Part shown: positions 20,137-29,750 of the stretch, piece after piece | Position numbering within the stretch: the stretch's first letter is position 1 | Layout: every line of letters starts with the position of its first letter | Source of the DNA: Candidatus Caenarcanales bacterium | GTDB taxonomy: Bacteria > Cyanobacteriota > Vampirovibrionia > LMEP-6097 | DNA length: 64,000 nucleotides | Direction of reading: 5' to 3' | Assembly: GCA_013216135.1 (NCBI GenBank) | Contig: JABSOS010000006.1 | Location: 62,001 to 126,000, forward strand | Notes under the pieces: model-generated | Seen by the model: the letters and a program-made list of their open reading frames with translations, nothing else | Told to the model about the DNA's origin: nothing | The model's database searches: none | Program-made: the position numbers and the translations under genes

Positions 20137-20925
20137 TTACAGCTTAAATATTTTATTTAGATGGTTTAAGAAATCATTATTGACTTTGGTATCTGTGCCG
20201 ATTTGGTCAATAACTTTTTTACTTTTATTCTCATCTGGATTTGTGAATGTTTCTCTTAGATTCCAATCTAAGTAATCTTCATTTTTCCCTCTGTCTAAGA
20301 ATTTAACTTCAGGGTAGATTAGTACAGGTATTTTTTTTGAAGATGTTTTATTTTCTTCATTAACTTCACCCTCTGTTTCTTTTGCTGCTTCTTCTCTAAA
20401 AAGGTGTTCTTCCTTAATATCATCATATGTTCTTATTAAGTCATAATTTTCGGGCTTTTCAAAAAAGAACTCTTTAACGCTGGTAAATTTATTTTCATCG
20501 CTAGTTTCAGAGTTAATTCTTGCTTCAATTTGACTAGCATTAGCAGCAACAATAGTTGGACTATGGATTAAAAATAAAGCCTGGTTTTTATGTTTATTTT
20601 TTAGCTTAGGGTTATCTTTCTTTTCTTCTATAGATACATTGAATGCATCTTCTAGTGTGTCTCTTGCTTGAGTGATTTCTGTTGAATTTTTCTTGAAATT
20701 AATTCTAGAGTCATTAACTATATTTACCACTGGTTTTTCAGCATTTAATGCTTCTATGATATGTTTTTTTGCTTTTGCTTTGAGGATTGTTGAATCTTTA
20801 TCACGTTTCCAAGCTTGATCTTTTGTTCTTGGTGATTCTATTTTTTTATATGTTTCAAGTCTCAGTTTATTTTCTTCAGTACTGGGTCTAAGAACTGTAA
20901 TTAAATTTCGAGTGGCACGTGACAT
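20137..20925 (-). CDS. hypothetical protein downstream of flagellin
   Basis: 262 aa ORF, same strand, 50 bp after the flagellin stop. Confidence 0.6.
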   Translation of the reverse strand: MSRATRNLITVLRPSTEENKLRLETYKKIESPRTKDQAWKRDKDSTILKAKAKKHIIEALNAEKPVVNIVNDSRINFKKNSTEITQARDTLEDAFNVSIEEKKDNPKLKNKHKNQALFLIHSPTIVAANASQIEARINSETSDENKFTSVKEFFFEKPENYDLIRTYDDIKEEHLFREEAAKETEGEVNEENKTSSKKIPVLIYPEVKFLDRGKNEDYLDWNLRETFTNPDENKSKKVIDQIGTDTKVNNDFLNHLNKIFKL

Positions 20926-20975
20926 TGGTTCAAGATATTATATCAAGTACGCAAATTAAGATCGATTAAGTATTG

Positions 20976-21920
20976 TTAAGGTAACAAACCTAAGGCAACA
21001 TTATTTATGGAATTAGCTTGAGTTAAAACATTTGCTGCTGACTGCATTCTAAATTCGTTCATTATATGCTTGGGTCCCACTTCGGCGAAATCAGTACCTT
21101 CATAATGTTTTTTTTGACTGTTAAAAGCATATTTTAAAGTTTCAAGTTCATCAAAAGATGTTTCAAAGCTAACCTTATAACCTTCTGTTACTGAAGACAT
21201 TCTCGCCATATTTTCTAGCATTATATCTATATCAGCTAAAGTACCGTTTACTCCAGTTGTTGTACCAGAAAAGGAGCTTACATTAAGTGAACCAATGTTA
21301 AAGTTTGCTAAGGTATCACTAGCTCCTTCTGAGATTGATCCTGCCACATTTAGGTCTGTCCCAAGTTCAATAGTATTATTAACATTAACATTGTCTGTGA
21401 AGTCTAAAACCGTTACATCTTCTACGTCTGAACCCGTTTGAAATTCCCCCGAGTAACCAGCTTCAGATGCGGGTGCATCGACTGTTCCTCTAAAGACATT
21501 TGCACCATAACCTGGGGTTTTCGTACTTCCTACGTCCCTTATTCTTTGAATATTTCCAACATGTGTATTCACTGCATTTTGAAGCATGTCAATTTCATCT
21601 TCACTGTTACTAGTAGAGTTATAAGCTTGAATAGCGATTTCTCTAATGGCTTGAAGTTCATCAAATACCTCAAGTAAGCCTGACTGGGTTTGATCTATTA
21701 CTCCCATTGCGTTTTGTATATTTTTTTGAGCGGAGTTAATTCCTCTTAATCTAGTATCAATTTTAGTAGAAATGCTCATCCCGGCTGAGTCATCACCTGC
21801 TCGATTTATTCTTAAGCCAGTACTAAGCTTTTCTGTTGTTTTAACTGTTTGATCACCAGCGTGTCTTAGTGCTCGATTTGCAAATAAGCTAGATGTATTA
21901 GTATTTAAGACTATCCCCAT
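20976..21920 (-). CDS. fliC: flagellin
   Basis: N-term LSTGLRINRAGDDSAGMSISTKIDTRLRGI; C-term QSAANVLTQANSINNVALGLL. Confidence 0.96.
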   Translation of the reverse strand: MGIVLNTNTSSLFANRALRHAGDQTVKTTEKLSTGLRINRAGDDSAGMSISTKIDTRLRGINSAQKNIQNAMGVIDQTQSGLLEVFDELQAIREIAIQAYNSTSNSEDEIDMLQNAVNTHVGNIQRIRDVGSTKTPGYGANVFRGTVDAPASEAGYSGEFQTGSDVEDVTVLDFTDNVNVNNTIELGTDLNVAGSISEGASDTLANFNIGSLNVSSFSGTTTGVNGTLADIDIMLENMARMSSVTEGYKVSFETSFDELETLKYAFNSQKKHYEGTDFAEVGPKHIMNEFRMQSAANVLTQANSINNVALGLLP

Positions 21921-21993
21921 ATTATTCCTCTACTCTTTTCCTTATAGTTACTATGACTGACTATATATTTAATCGCTAGTCTTGTAAATTTAT

Positions 21994-22020
21994 TAATCGG
22001 TTTATCTTCCTAGAACTTTG
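21994..22020 (-). promoter_or_regulatory. sigma-28 (FliA-type) promoter of flagellin 1
   Basis: Minus strand CAAAGTTC-N11-ACCGATTA versus consensus TAAAGTTT-N11-GCCGATAA. Confidence 0.7.
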
Positions 22021-22388
22021 GGTTTGTAGTCGATAAATTAGTCCTAGATAGGAAAAATCACTATCTCTAAGTAGTACAGAGAGTTGAGAGCTAATCTATT
22101 TGTTTTAAAACTTTTTTGTTGCTTTAAACTGTTTGCTTTAGAGGAGGAATTTAAGGTCTAGAAGAATCTTGAAGGCTAAGCTTATAAGTCTAGATTTTGA
22201 GTTTAAGTGTATTGAAGAAATTTGTGAATAATGAATGCCTTGATGTAGCACTGCTTCATTATTACCAAGAATTAAGACTAAAGACTAAAGAAGTTTTTTG
22301 TCTAAATAAGATCAATAAATTACTTGATTTAAGCTCAAATTAAACTCTTCTTAACGCTTTCATAACCTTAAGCTAGGATAATCTATAT

Positions 22389-22682
22389 ATGGGTCTAGGC
22401 GGATTACCAAATGTTGGAGGAGCGGGACAGCAACCCAATCCAAATAATCAAGGCGCTGGTAAAAAAGGCGGCGGAACAGAGTTTTCTTTAGAGCAGCAAA
22501 ATGCTAATGCAAATAATCAGCAGGCACAAGCGCATGCAGCCCAAGCTCGAAATGATTTAATTGGCAACGGCTCTAAATTAATGAAAATTGTTGATAAGCG
22601 AAGAAAAAACAGGAAGTACGCTCCTAGAACAATGCTTATTGATGGTGAAATCTACGAAGTATATTTATTAGCTATTGCTTAG
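22389..22682 (+). CDS. hypothetical small Gly/Asn/Gln-rich protein
   Basis: 97 aa ORF. Confidence 0.5.
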   Translation: MGLGGLPNVGGAGQQPNPNNQGAGKKGGGTEFSLEQQNANANNQQAQAHAAQARNDLIGNGSKLMKIVDKRRKNRKYAPRTMLIDGEIYEVYLLAIA

Positions 22683-22706
22683 TATATCTAATGTTATCAG
22701 TTCATA

Positions 22707-22928
22707 TCACCATTGGATAGGAACATAGTTCCTAGTCCCACAATTAGGACAGACATAAACAGGGTCATTTCTATTTGGTAGAAGCTTTCTTTCGTAGCCG
22801 TGGTTACAACGACCACACATAATAGCGATATTTCTTCCCTTAACTCCCATTTTAGCTGGCAGTATAGCCTTTCTTTTAGCTGCTGTTGCTTGCCATTCTC
22901 TTAATTCATCGGGATCAGGTTGTCTCAT
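22707..22928 (-). CDS. zinc-ribbon small protein
   Basis: CGRCNHGY...VCPNCGTRNYVPIQW, two CxxC knuckles. Confidence 0.6.
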   Translation of the reverse strand: MRQPDPDELREWQATAAKRKAILPAKMGVKGRNIAIMCGRCNHGYERKLLPNRNDPVYVCPNCGTRNYVPIQW

Positions 22929-23066
22929 CTGTTTATATGAAGTAAATCTGATTTTGATCTTTGATCAAATCTATATAAATATTTTACGACTATGATGAAC
23001 AAATGTATATATCTAGATTACTAAAAGTCTCTTAAGTTTTAGATTGTATTAATTTCGTTACTTAAC

Positions 23067-24506
23067 TTAATAAGCTTTTGCAATCAAGATTTCTTTGTTC
23101 TCTGAAGATATTGTGCCCGAAAGTATACATGGATAATCATCTGCTAACTCTGTTTCTAGTGGAAGGCAGCGAATTGATGCACTGAATTTTTCTTTTAGAA
23201 TTTTCTCTAATTCGACATCACCATTCCATTTTGCTCTAGCAAAGCCACCTGAAGAATTTAAAACTTCTGCAAGCTCCTCAATATTTTTTACATTTTTCGT
23301 GTTTTCTTGACGGAAATTTTTCGCACGTTCTAAAAGGTTAGTCTGGATTTCATCTAAAAGATTTTTCACCAGTTCTCCTAAACCATCAAGGGAAATACCC
23401 TTCTCTTTAGAGCGAATATCTCTTCTATGAATTTCAACTTGATTATTCTCTAGGTCTCTTGCGCCGACAACTAATCTAACGGGAATTCCTTTCTGTTCAT
23501 ATTCATTGAATTTAATTCCCTGGCTGATCTGATCTCTAGCGTCAATTTTTACTGAGATACCGAGTTTTTCTAGATCACTCTTGATCTCATATCCTTTATC
23601 TAGAACAGCTGAATTATCCATGTTCTTTTTAAGAATCGGTATGATAACTACCTGGTATGGAGAGACTTTTGGGGGCAGTATTAGTCCTACTTCATCATGA
23701 TGTCCCATAATGATTGCTCCGATTAACCTAGTACTAACTCCCCATGATGTTTGCCAAACATGCTCAAGTTTATTTTCAGAGCTAGTAAAAGTAGTGTCAA
23801 AGGCTTTCGCGAAGTTTTGACCTAGGTCGTGAGAGGTTCCAGCTTGAAGAGCTTTACCATCTCTCATTAAAGCTTCTATGGTGAATGTATCTAAGGCACC
23901 TGCAAATTTCTCTGAATCTGTTTTCTCACCGATATGAACAGGCACTGCTAAATAGTTTTCTAGAAGATCTTTATAGACATTGATCATTTGAATTACTTCT
24001 TCTTTAGCTTCTTCGTGAGTAGCGTGACAGGTGTGTCCTTCTTGCCATAAGAATTCTGAAGTTCTTAAAAAGAGTCTGGTTCTCATTTCCCATCTCATGA
24101 CATTCGCCCACTGATTGAGTTTCAGAGGAAGGTCTCTGTATGAGCTAACCCATTTCGAGAACATATGATTAATAATAGTTTCTGAAGTAGGGCGCACAAC
24201 ATACTTCTCTGTTAACTCTTTACCACCAGCTTGAGTTACGACTGCGCACTCTGGAGCAAAACCTTCTACGTGCTCTGCTTCTTTCTGTAGAAAGCTTTCT
24301 GGAACTAGTAAAGGGAAATAAGCATTTTCATGACCGGTGTCCTTGATCATTTTATCTAAGGTTTTCTGGATAGATTCCCAAATCGCATAACCATGGGGGC
24401 GAATTACCATACAGCCTTTTACTGGACTATAGTCTGCAAGCTCAGCATTGATCGCTATATCCGATAGAATACTTTCTGAATTAGCTTCTTTTGTCTTTGT
24501 GGTCAT
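23067..24506 (-). CDS. proS: prolyl-tRNA synthetase (archaeal/eukaryotic-like short form)
   Basis: GCMVIRPHGYAIWE, RPTSETIINHMF, FRTSEFLWQEGHT, TSHDLGQNFAKAF. Confidence 0.95.
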   Translation of the reverse strand: MTTKTKEANSESILSDIAINAELADYSPVKGCMVIRPHGYAIWESIQKTLDKMIKDTGHENAYFPLLVPESFLQKEAEHVEGFAPECAVVTQAGGKELTEKYVVRPTSETIINHMFSKWVSSYRDLPLKLNQWANVMRWEMRTRLFLRTSEFLWQEGHTCHATHEEAKEEVIQMINVYKDLLENYLAVPVHIGEKTDSEKFAGALDTFTIEALMRDGKALQAGTSHDLGQNFAKAFDTTFTSSENKLEHVWQTSWGVSTRLIGAIIMGHHDEVGLILPPKVSPYQVVIIPILKKNMDNSAVLDKGYEIKSDLEKLGISVKIDARDQISQGIKFNEYEQKGIPVRLVVGARDLENNQVEIHRRDIRSKEKGISLDGLGELVKNLLDEIQTNLLERAKNFRQENTKNVKNIEELAEVLNSSGGFARAKWNGDVELEKILKEKFSASIRCLPLETELADDYPCILSGTISSENKEILIAKAY

Positions 24507-24540
24507 TAAAGTAATTGTAAACTAGACTGATGGCTAAAGT

Positions 24541-25485
24541 CTATGAAGAAAGATCTTCTTCATCTTCCTGCTCTTTTTTCGCACGAAGTTTAGCACCTAA
24601 GCTAGATCTAGAAATCTTTTTAGTTCCTGCTCTAGGAGTACTAGCTTTTTTAGCACTGTTCTCGATAGGGCTTCCAGTGTTTTTATCACTAGTGTTAGAA
24701 CCATTGAAAAGTTCTTGAAGAGCAGCTGTAGCTTTCTTTAAGCGTCTAGATACTTGCATTTGGGAGATGCCAAGCATCTGCGCAACTTCAGATTGAGGAG
24801 TATCTTTAAAGTAAATAAGCTCAATGATCTGCGCTAACTGAGGTTTTAGCTTTTTAATCATATCTTTTACTGTCATGAAGTCTTCACGAACGTCACTACG
24901 CTTATGTTCTTTCATATCAGCAAGAGTATCGATTAAATAAGTATCATTATCAGCTGGGTTCGGGCTTAAAGTTTGATCTAGTGAAACTAAAGTTTTTCTT
25001 CTATCAACTTCATAGGCTTCTTTAATCTTAGTTTCTTTAACATCAGTTAAAACACTTGCAATTTCCAAATCAGTAGGATCTCTACCAAACTCAGTTCTTA
25101 ATTTCTGAACGACTTTATTAATTCTAAAACTAAGCTCCTGAAGCTCTCTTGGAGCTCTTATCATAGAAGTTTTATCTCTAAGGTAATGTCTAATTTCACC
25201 AGTGATAAGGTGAGTAGCATAAGTCGTAAATCTAGCACCAGCATTAGGGTTAAAGTAATCAATAGCTTTAATTAAACCGATTGAACCAATTTGAATTAAA
25301 TCATCTACAGGGTCAGTACTTCTTCTTGCAAGACCATGCGCGATTTTTTTAACTAATATAAAGTTCATATCTACAAGCTTGTCACGAACTTTTTTATCTT
25401 TAGTATCAGCATATATCGCTAAAAGTCTATGAATTTCTTCATTCTTCTCGCGTTTTTCTTTTTGTTTTAAAGCCTCTTTTTCCAT
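24541..25485 (-). CDS. RNA polymerase sigma factor, SigB/SigF/SigG-type sigma70 family
   Basis: DLIQIGSIGLIKAIDYFNP, TYATHLITGEIRHYLRD, region 4 HTH QSEVAQMLGISQMQVSRRL. Confidence 0.93.
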   Translation of the reverse strand: MEKEALKQKEKREKNEEIHRLLAIYADTKDKKVRDKLVDMNFILVKKIAHGLARRSTDPVDDLIQIGSIGLIKAIDYFNPNAGARFTTYATHLITGEIRHYLRDKTSMIRAPRELQELSFRINKVVQKLRTEFGRDPTDLEIASVLTDVKETKIKEAYEVDRRKTLVSLDQTLSPNPADNDTYLIDTLADMKEHKRSDVREDFMTVKDMIKKLKPQLAQIIELIYFKDTPQSEVAQMLGISQMQVSRRLKKATAALQELFNGSNTSDKNTGSPIENSAKKASTPRAGTKKISRSSLGAKLRAKKEQEDEEDLSS

Positions 25486-25603
25486 CGCAATAAAAGTAAG
25501 TATGCATAGGCATACAATTTATATAAAGTTTAACATTAATTTTAAAATAGGGCTCTTCTGGTAAGAAAATCTAAGGTTTCTGACAAAGTTATCAGTTTTT
25601 TTG

Positions 25604-25617
25604 TGACATTCATGTCA
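25604..25617. promoter_or_regulatory. palindrome TGACAT-TC-ATGTCA in the fabH promoter region
   Basis: Inverted repeat between TTGTGA (25601) and extended -10-like TATATT (25626-25631). Confidence 0.45.
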
Positions 25618-25637
25618 GTTTTTGGTATATTAATAAT

Positions 25638-26660
25638 ATGTCAATGGGGTCAAAAATTTTAGCTTTTGGTAAGGCCGTACCAGAGAAAGTGGTTACGAAT
25701 GATGATCTAGCGAAGATCATGGACACTTCTGATGAGTGGATCACTAAAAGAACAGGTATTAAAGAAAGAAGAGTTGTCGATGAATCGAAAGGTGAAGGCG
25801 CTACTAGTCTTGCTGCGAATGCTGCAAGAGCTGCTTTTGAGCAGGCAAAGAAGCTAAGCCCAGAAGATGAGATCGATGTAAATGATATTGATTTATTAAT
25901 TTGTTCTACTGCTACTAGTGATCATCTTTTCCCATCTACGGCTTGTATGGTTCAAGAAGAACTTGGAATAGAGTCTTGCGCTGCTTTTGATATCTCTGCT
26001 GCTTGTTCAGGATTTGTTTATGCGATGAATATAGCTGATTCATTTATTAAGTCAGGGCAATATAAAAATGTTCTTATCGTATCAGTAGATATTATGTCTC
26101 GTTACGTAGACTGGGGAGATAGAAGCACTGCAGTACTTTTCGGAGATGGAGCAGGAGCTGCGATTTTAAAGGCTGTGCCTTCTGAGTATGCATCTTTTAA
26201 ATCATTCTATTTAAATGCTAAGGCAGATAAAGATCGTTCACTGTTCTTAAAGAACATCTACTCTTCTTATCCTGTGAAAGCAGATGAAATCGATATTAAG
26301 CCAGATATGGTTTGTATGAATGGAAAAGCTGTTTATCAGTTTGCTGTCCAAGCTTTACCAGATGCTATTGAGAAAGCTTGTGAAGCTGCGTTTGTTGACC
26401 CATCTACTATTGATTGGGTTGTGCCGCATCAGGCTAACTATAGAATTCTAGAAGGTGCTGCTAAGAGATTTGGCTTATCTATGGATAAATTTATTTGTAA
26501 TATCGATCGTTACGGTAACACTAGTTCTGCGAGTATCCCGATCGCTTTCTATGAAGCTATTGAAGATGGCAGAATTGTTAAAAATGGTAAAAAGCAGAAA
26601 ATCGTAATGGCTGGCTTTGGGGCAGGGCTAACGTGGGGTGCCACTGTCATTGAATTTTAG
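25638..26660 (+). CDS. fabH: 3-oxoacyl-ACP synthase III
   Basis: DEWITKRTGIKERR, FDISAACSGFVYAM, VPHQANYRI, GNTSSASIPIA. Confidence 0.96.
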   Translation: MSMGSKILAFGKAVPEKVVTNDDLAKIMDTSDEWITKRTGIKERRVVDESKGEGATSLAANAARAAFEQAKKLSPEDEIDVNDIDLLICSTATSDHLFPSTACMVQEELGIESCAAFDISAACSGFVYAMNIADSFIKSGQYKNVLIVSVDIMSRYVDWGDRSTAVLFGDGAGAAILKAVPSEYASFKSFYLNAKADKDRSLFLKNIYSSYPVKADEIDIKPDMVCMNGKAVYQFAVQALPDAIEKACEAAFVDPSTIDWVVPHQANYRILEGAAKRFGLSMDKFICNIDRYGNTSSASIPIAFYEAIEDGRIVKNGKKQKIVMAGFGAGLTWGATVIEF

Positions 26661-26683
26661 TAGGGTGTGCACATTTGCCCAAT

Positions 26684-26802
26684 CTCTGCGTTATTTGAGC
26701 TTGGCTTGAGGATGTGAAAGCTTGCTTTCATATCCGAGGCACACGAAAAGCTTAATGCTTTAGCATCACGCAAGTGCTTCAAAATCCTCAGCCTTGAACT
26801 TA
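26684..26802. repeat. intergenic repeat element, copy R3
   Basis: CTCTGCGTT (26684-26692) and AATCCTCAGCCTTGAACTTA (26783-26802); internal arms GGCTTGAGGAT/ATCCTCAGCC. Confidence 0.55.
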
Positions 26803-26913
26803 TATGCTGTGAGGAGGCTCTTTATTGTTGAGATTTAATAAAATCTAACTACCCACACCGTGCTATTATCTTGAGGGTGCGCGGTGTAAATCAAGCTACT
26901 TATTAATTCTAAT

Positions 26914-27714
26914 TTGGAGAGTAAATCGGTATATTACCGAGGAACTAATGGTTCGCTTGCAGAGATAAGTGCAAAGGTATTAACTCCTGAAGACAAGAAA
27001 AATATAAGTGAAACTAATTTATATAAAGTTCAACTTTTCAATAGCCCAGAGACAGCCCAGGGGTATTTATCAGGAGGGAAGAAGGCTGAGCTAATGGATT
27101 TAGTGAAAAGCCTCTATGTATTACAGTGTGATACTTTTTTTGAGATGTATGGAAATAAGCATCGTGATAACTCAGTACTAAGTAAGATATATAATGACCT
27201 TAAAGTAAAGTCTAATGGTGACAATGAAGCTCTATATGAGGATCTAATTGAAGAAGTTACTTGGGGCTATGCTAGTAAATATACTTTTATTATGCATTCA
27301 GACTCTGAGCCCAATAAAGTTGTCGCAACAATGAAGCTAGATTTAGAAAATCGTGACACAGATCCTTATTTTGCAGTTTATGCTTTAGCTGTTGATAAAG
27401 ATTTACGTGGTCAAGGTTTATCTAAACAGTTAATGATTGAGAGTTTAAATGCTTTGAAGAAAATTAGAAAAGATGCAGAGAGCAATCTTCAGGAGAGAGG
27501 ATTATTAGCAGCTAATGAAAATATTAATAAAGTGAGGTTGAATGTTTATAAAAACAATAAAAAAGCAATAGATTTGTATGAAAAGCTTGGCTTTAGACTT
27601 CTAGGTGGTGATGAAGTTATGACGCAACATGAAAAAGATTATTATCAAAAAACAGGTCTAACTGGGCAAATGCAGAAATATGAGCTAAGTCTTAAAGACT
27701 TCAATTTTCAATAG
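26914..27714 (+). CDS. GNAT-family N-acetyltransferase
   Basis: YALAVDKDLRGQGLSKQLM and NKKAIDLYEKLGFRLLG; TTG start. Confidence 0.85.
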   Translation: MESKSVYYRGTNGSLAEISAKVLTPEDKKNISETNLYKVQLFNSPETAQGYLSGGKKAELMDLVKSLYVLQCDTFFEMYGNKHRDNSVLSKIYNDLKVKSNGDNEALYEDLIEEVTWGYASKYTFIMHSDSEPNKVVATMKLDLENRDTDPYFAVYALAVDKDLRGQGLSKQLMIESLNALKKIRKDAESNLQERGLLAANENINKVRLNVYKNNKKAIDLYEKLGFRLLGGDEVMTQHEKDYYQKTGLTGQMQKYELSLKDFNFQ

Positions 27715-27809
27715 TTTTTACAGAATTATTTCTTTAGTGAAAATGAATTTATTACATAATCATTGAAAATTTAAAGTTAATATTTAAATTTTCAAGGTAA
27801 AATATCTAT

Positions 27810-28967
27810 GTGGATTTAATTTATCGAAATTCAGCTTTAAAAGAGCTGATCAAAATATTGAAAAATAATCCTATCGTAGCGATTTTGAGTCCACGTCAAT
27901 GCGGTAAAACCACACTTGCAAAGCTTTTTTCTCGCAACGAAGAACCAGAAAAGTGTCACTTTTTTGATTTAGAAAACCCTATAGATCTAGCTAAGCTTGA
28001 TAATCCATTAATTAACCTCCAGGATCTTGATGGTTATGTGATCATTGATGAAGTTCAAAGGCTGCCGGAATTATTTCCGATTTTAAGAGTTTTAGCTGAT
28101 AGAAATGACTCTAATGCCAAATTTATTCTTCTAGGAAGTGCTTCACCTCTCTTAATTAAAAACTCTTCAGAAACTTTAGCTGGCAGAGTTTCATTTATGG
28201 AGCTGAGAGGTTTTGGGGTAAAAAGCTTTGAGCATAATGAAGATAAACTAGATATCTCTAAACTGTGGCTTAGAGGTGGTTTCCCGCGTTCTTACCTTGC
28301 TGAAGATATTGAGGTCTCTAGAGAGTGGCGTGAAAATTTTATCCAAACTTTTTTAGAGCGTGATATACCTAATCTCGGTATAAGTATTCCAGCAAGAACT
28401 TTAAGACAATTCTGGACTATGCTTGCTCACTACCATGGACAGATTTTTAATGCTTCGGAAATAGCAAGAAGTATGAATTTAACTAGCCCCACCATTCAAA
28501 AATATCTAGATATTCTGACTAATACTTATGTAATTAGGTTATTGCAGCCATGGTATTACAATACGAAGAAAAGACTAGTAAAAAGTCCAAAGCTGTATTT
28601 TAGAGACTCTGGCTTGTTTCACAGCTTTTTAAATATTAAAGAAGAGCAAGATCTAAAAGGAAATCCAAAGCTAGGCGCTTCATGGGAAGGCTTTGCCTTA
28701 GAAGAGTTTATTGCTTATAATAAACTCTTAAGTCATCAATGCTTTTTTTGGGCAACCCATAGTGGTGCTGAGTTGGATTTGGTATTTGAAAAGGATGCGA
28801 AGCTCTATGGTTTAGAGGTAAAGTATGCTGATGCACCGAAATTAACTAAATCCATGAACTCAGCCTTAGCTGAGCTTGAATTAGAAAAGCTCTATGTCCT
28901 TTATCCAGGGCAGGAAAATTACAAATTAGACACAAATGTCGAAGTAATAGGCTTAAAGAATTTATAA
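27810..28967 (+). CDS. AAA ATPase with DUF4143 domain
   Basis: ILSPRQCGKTTLAKLF (P-loop), YVIIDEVQRLPELFPILR, C-terminal ATHSGAELDLVFE nuclease-like fold; GTG start. Confidence 0.88.
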   Translation: MDLIYRNSALKELIKILKNNPIVAILSPRQCGKTTLAKLFSRNEEPEKCHFFDLENPIDLAKLDNPLINLQDLDGYVIIDEVQRLPELFPILRVLADRNDSNAKFILLGSASPLLIKNSSETLAGRVSFMELRGFGVKSFEHNEDKLDISKLWLRGGFPRSYLAEDIEVSREWRENFIQTFLERDIPNLGISIPARTLRQFWTMLAHYHGQIFNASEIARSMNLTSPTIQKYLDILTNTYVIRLLQPWYYNTKKRLVKSPKLYFRDSGLFHSFLNIKEEQDLKGNPKLGASWEGFALEEFIAYNKLLSHQCFFWATHSGAELDLVFEKDAKLYGLEVKYADAPKLTKSMNSALAELELEKLYVLYPGQENYKLDTNVEVIGLKNL

Positions 28968-28975
28968 TTTAAGTT

Positions 28976-29695
28976 ATGAAAGAAATGACTCGTAGAGATT
29001 TTTTTAGTGCGGCCGCTGTTTCAGGTTTGGGCTTAGGTTTAGCTGGTGTTTTAACTGGTTGTAATGGTACTAAAGTTAAAAGCTTTGATATGGCAGAACT
29101 TTATCCTGTTTATAAAGATGGCAGTTACCAAGAAAAGAACTTTCTACATTTAATTAATAAGCCAGGTTTGGGTTTAGAGGCTAGTGTGATTCAAAATCAC
29201 TTAGGACTTTATCATAACTATGTGAAAAATGTTAACCGTGCTGAAAGAGAGATGGTGACAGGAAATGTAAATGAATTCTCGATGAAGCATTTAGCTTTTT
29301 CATTAAATGGAATGGCGCTTCATGATATTTACTTCTCAAATATGACTACCGAAGAGACTAAAAGATCTTATGCTCTTGATGATGCTATTAAAGGAACTTT
29401 TGGGTCTTTTGAGAAGTATATGAAAAATCTTACTGAGCTTGCTATGCAAGTAGATGGTTGGTCTATAACTGCTTTTAATTTATTAAACGGTAGATTGTTT
29501 AACTATGCTTTAAAACATCATAGTGATAATTTCCCTAACTTCGTTATACCTATTTTAGCTTTAGATGTTTATGAGCACGCTTATGTAGCTCAATTCTCGA
29601 AAGAAGGTAAAGTTGAATACATCGAAGCATTCAAGAAAACTATTAACTGGGATCTAGTATCTAGAAGATTAGAAGCTATTCAGAATTTGACTTAA
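28976..29695 (+). CDS. Fe/Mn superoxide dismutase family protein, Tat-exported lipoprotein
   Basis: TRRDFF signal + LTGC lipobox; SOD ligand motifs NHLGLYHNYV, MALHD, DVYEHAY. Confidence 0.82.
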   Translation: MKEMTRRDFFSAAAVSGLGLGLAGVLTGCNGTKVKSFDMAELYPVYKDGSYQEKNFLHLINKPGLGLEASVIQNHLGLYHNYVKNVNRAEREMVTGNVNEFSMKHLAFSLNGMALHDIYFSNMTTEETKRSYALDDAIKGTFGSFEKYMKNLTELAMQVDGWSITAFNLLNGRLFNYALKHHSDNFPNFVIPILALDVYEHAYVAQFSKEGKVEYIEAFKKTINWDLVSRRLEAIQNLT

Positions 29696-29750
29696 GATAA
29701 TTTTATCAATTTCGTAATACAAACTTCTTTTTAATATATGGAGGTATGTT

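Noticed and set aside
27810-28967. AAA-DUF4143 ATPase as part of a defence island
   Set aside because: It stands alone; neighbours (GNAT, SOD) are not known defence partners.
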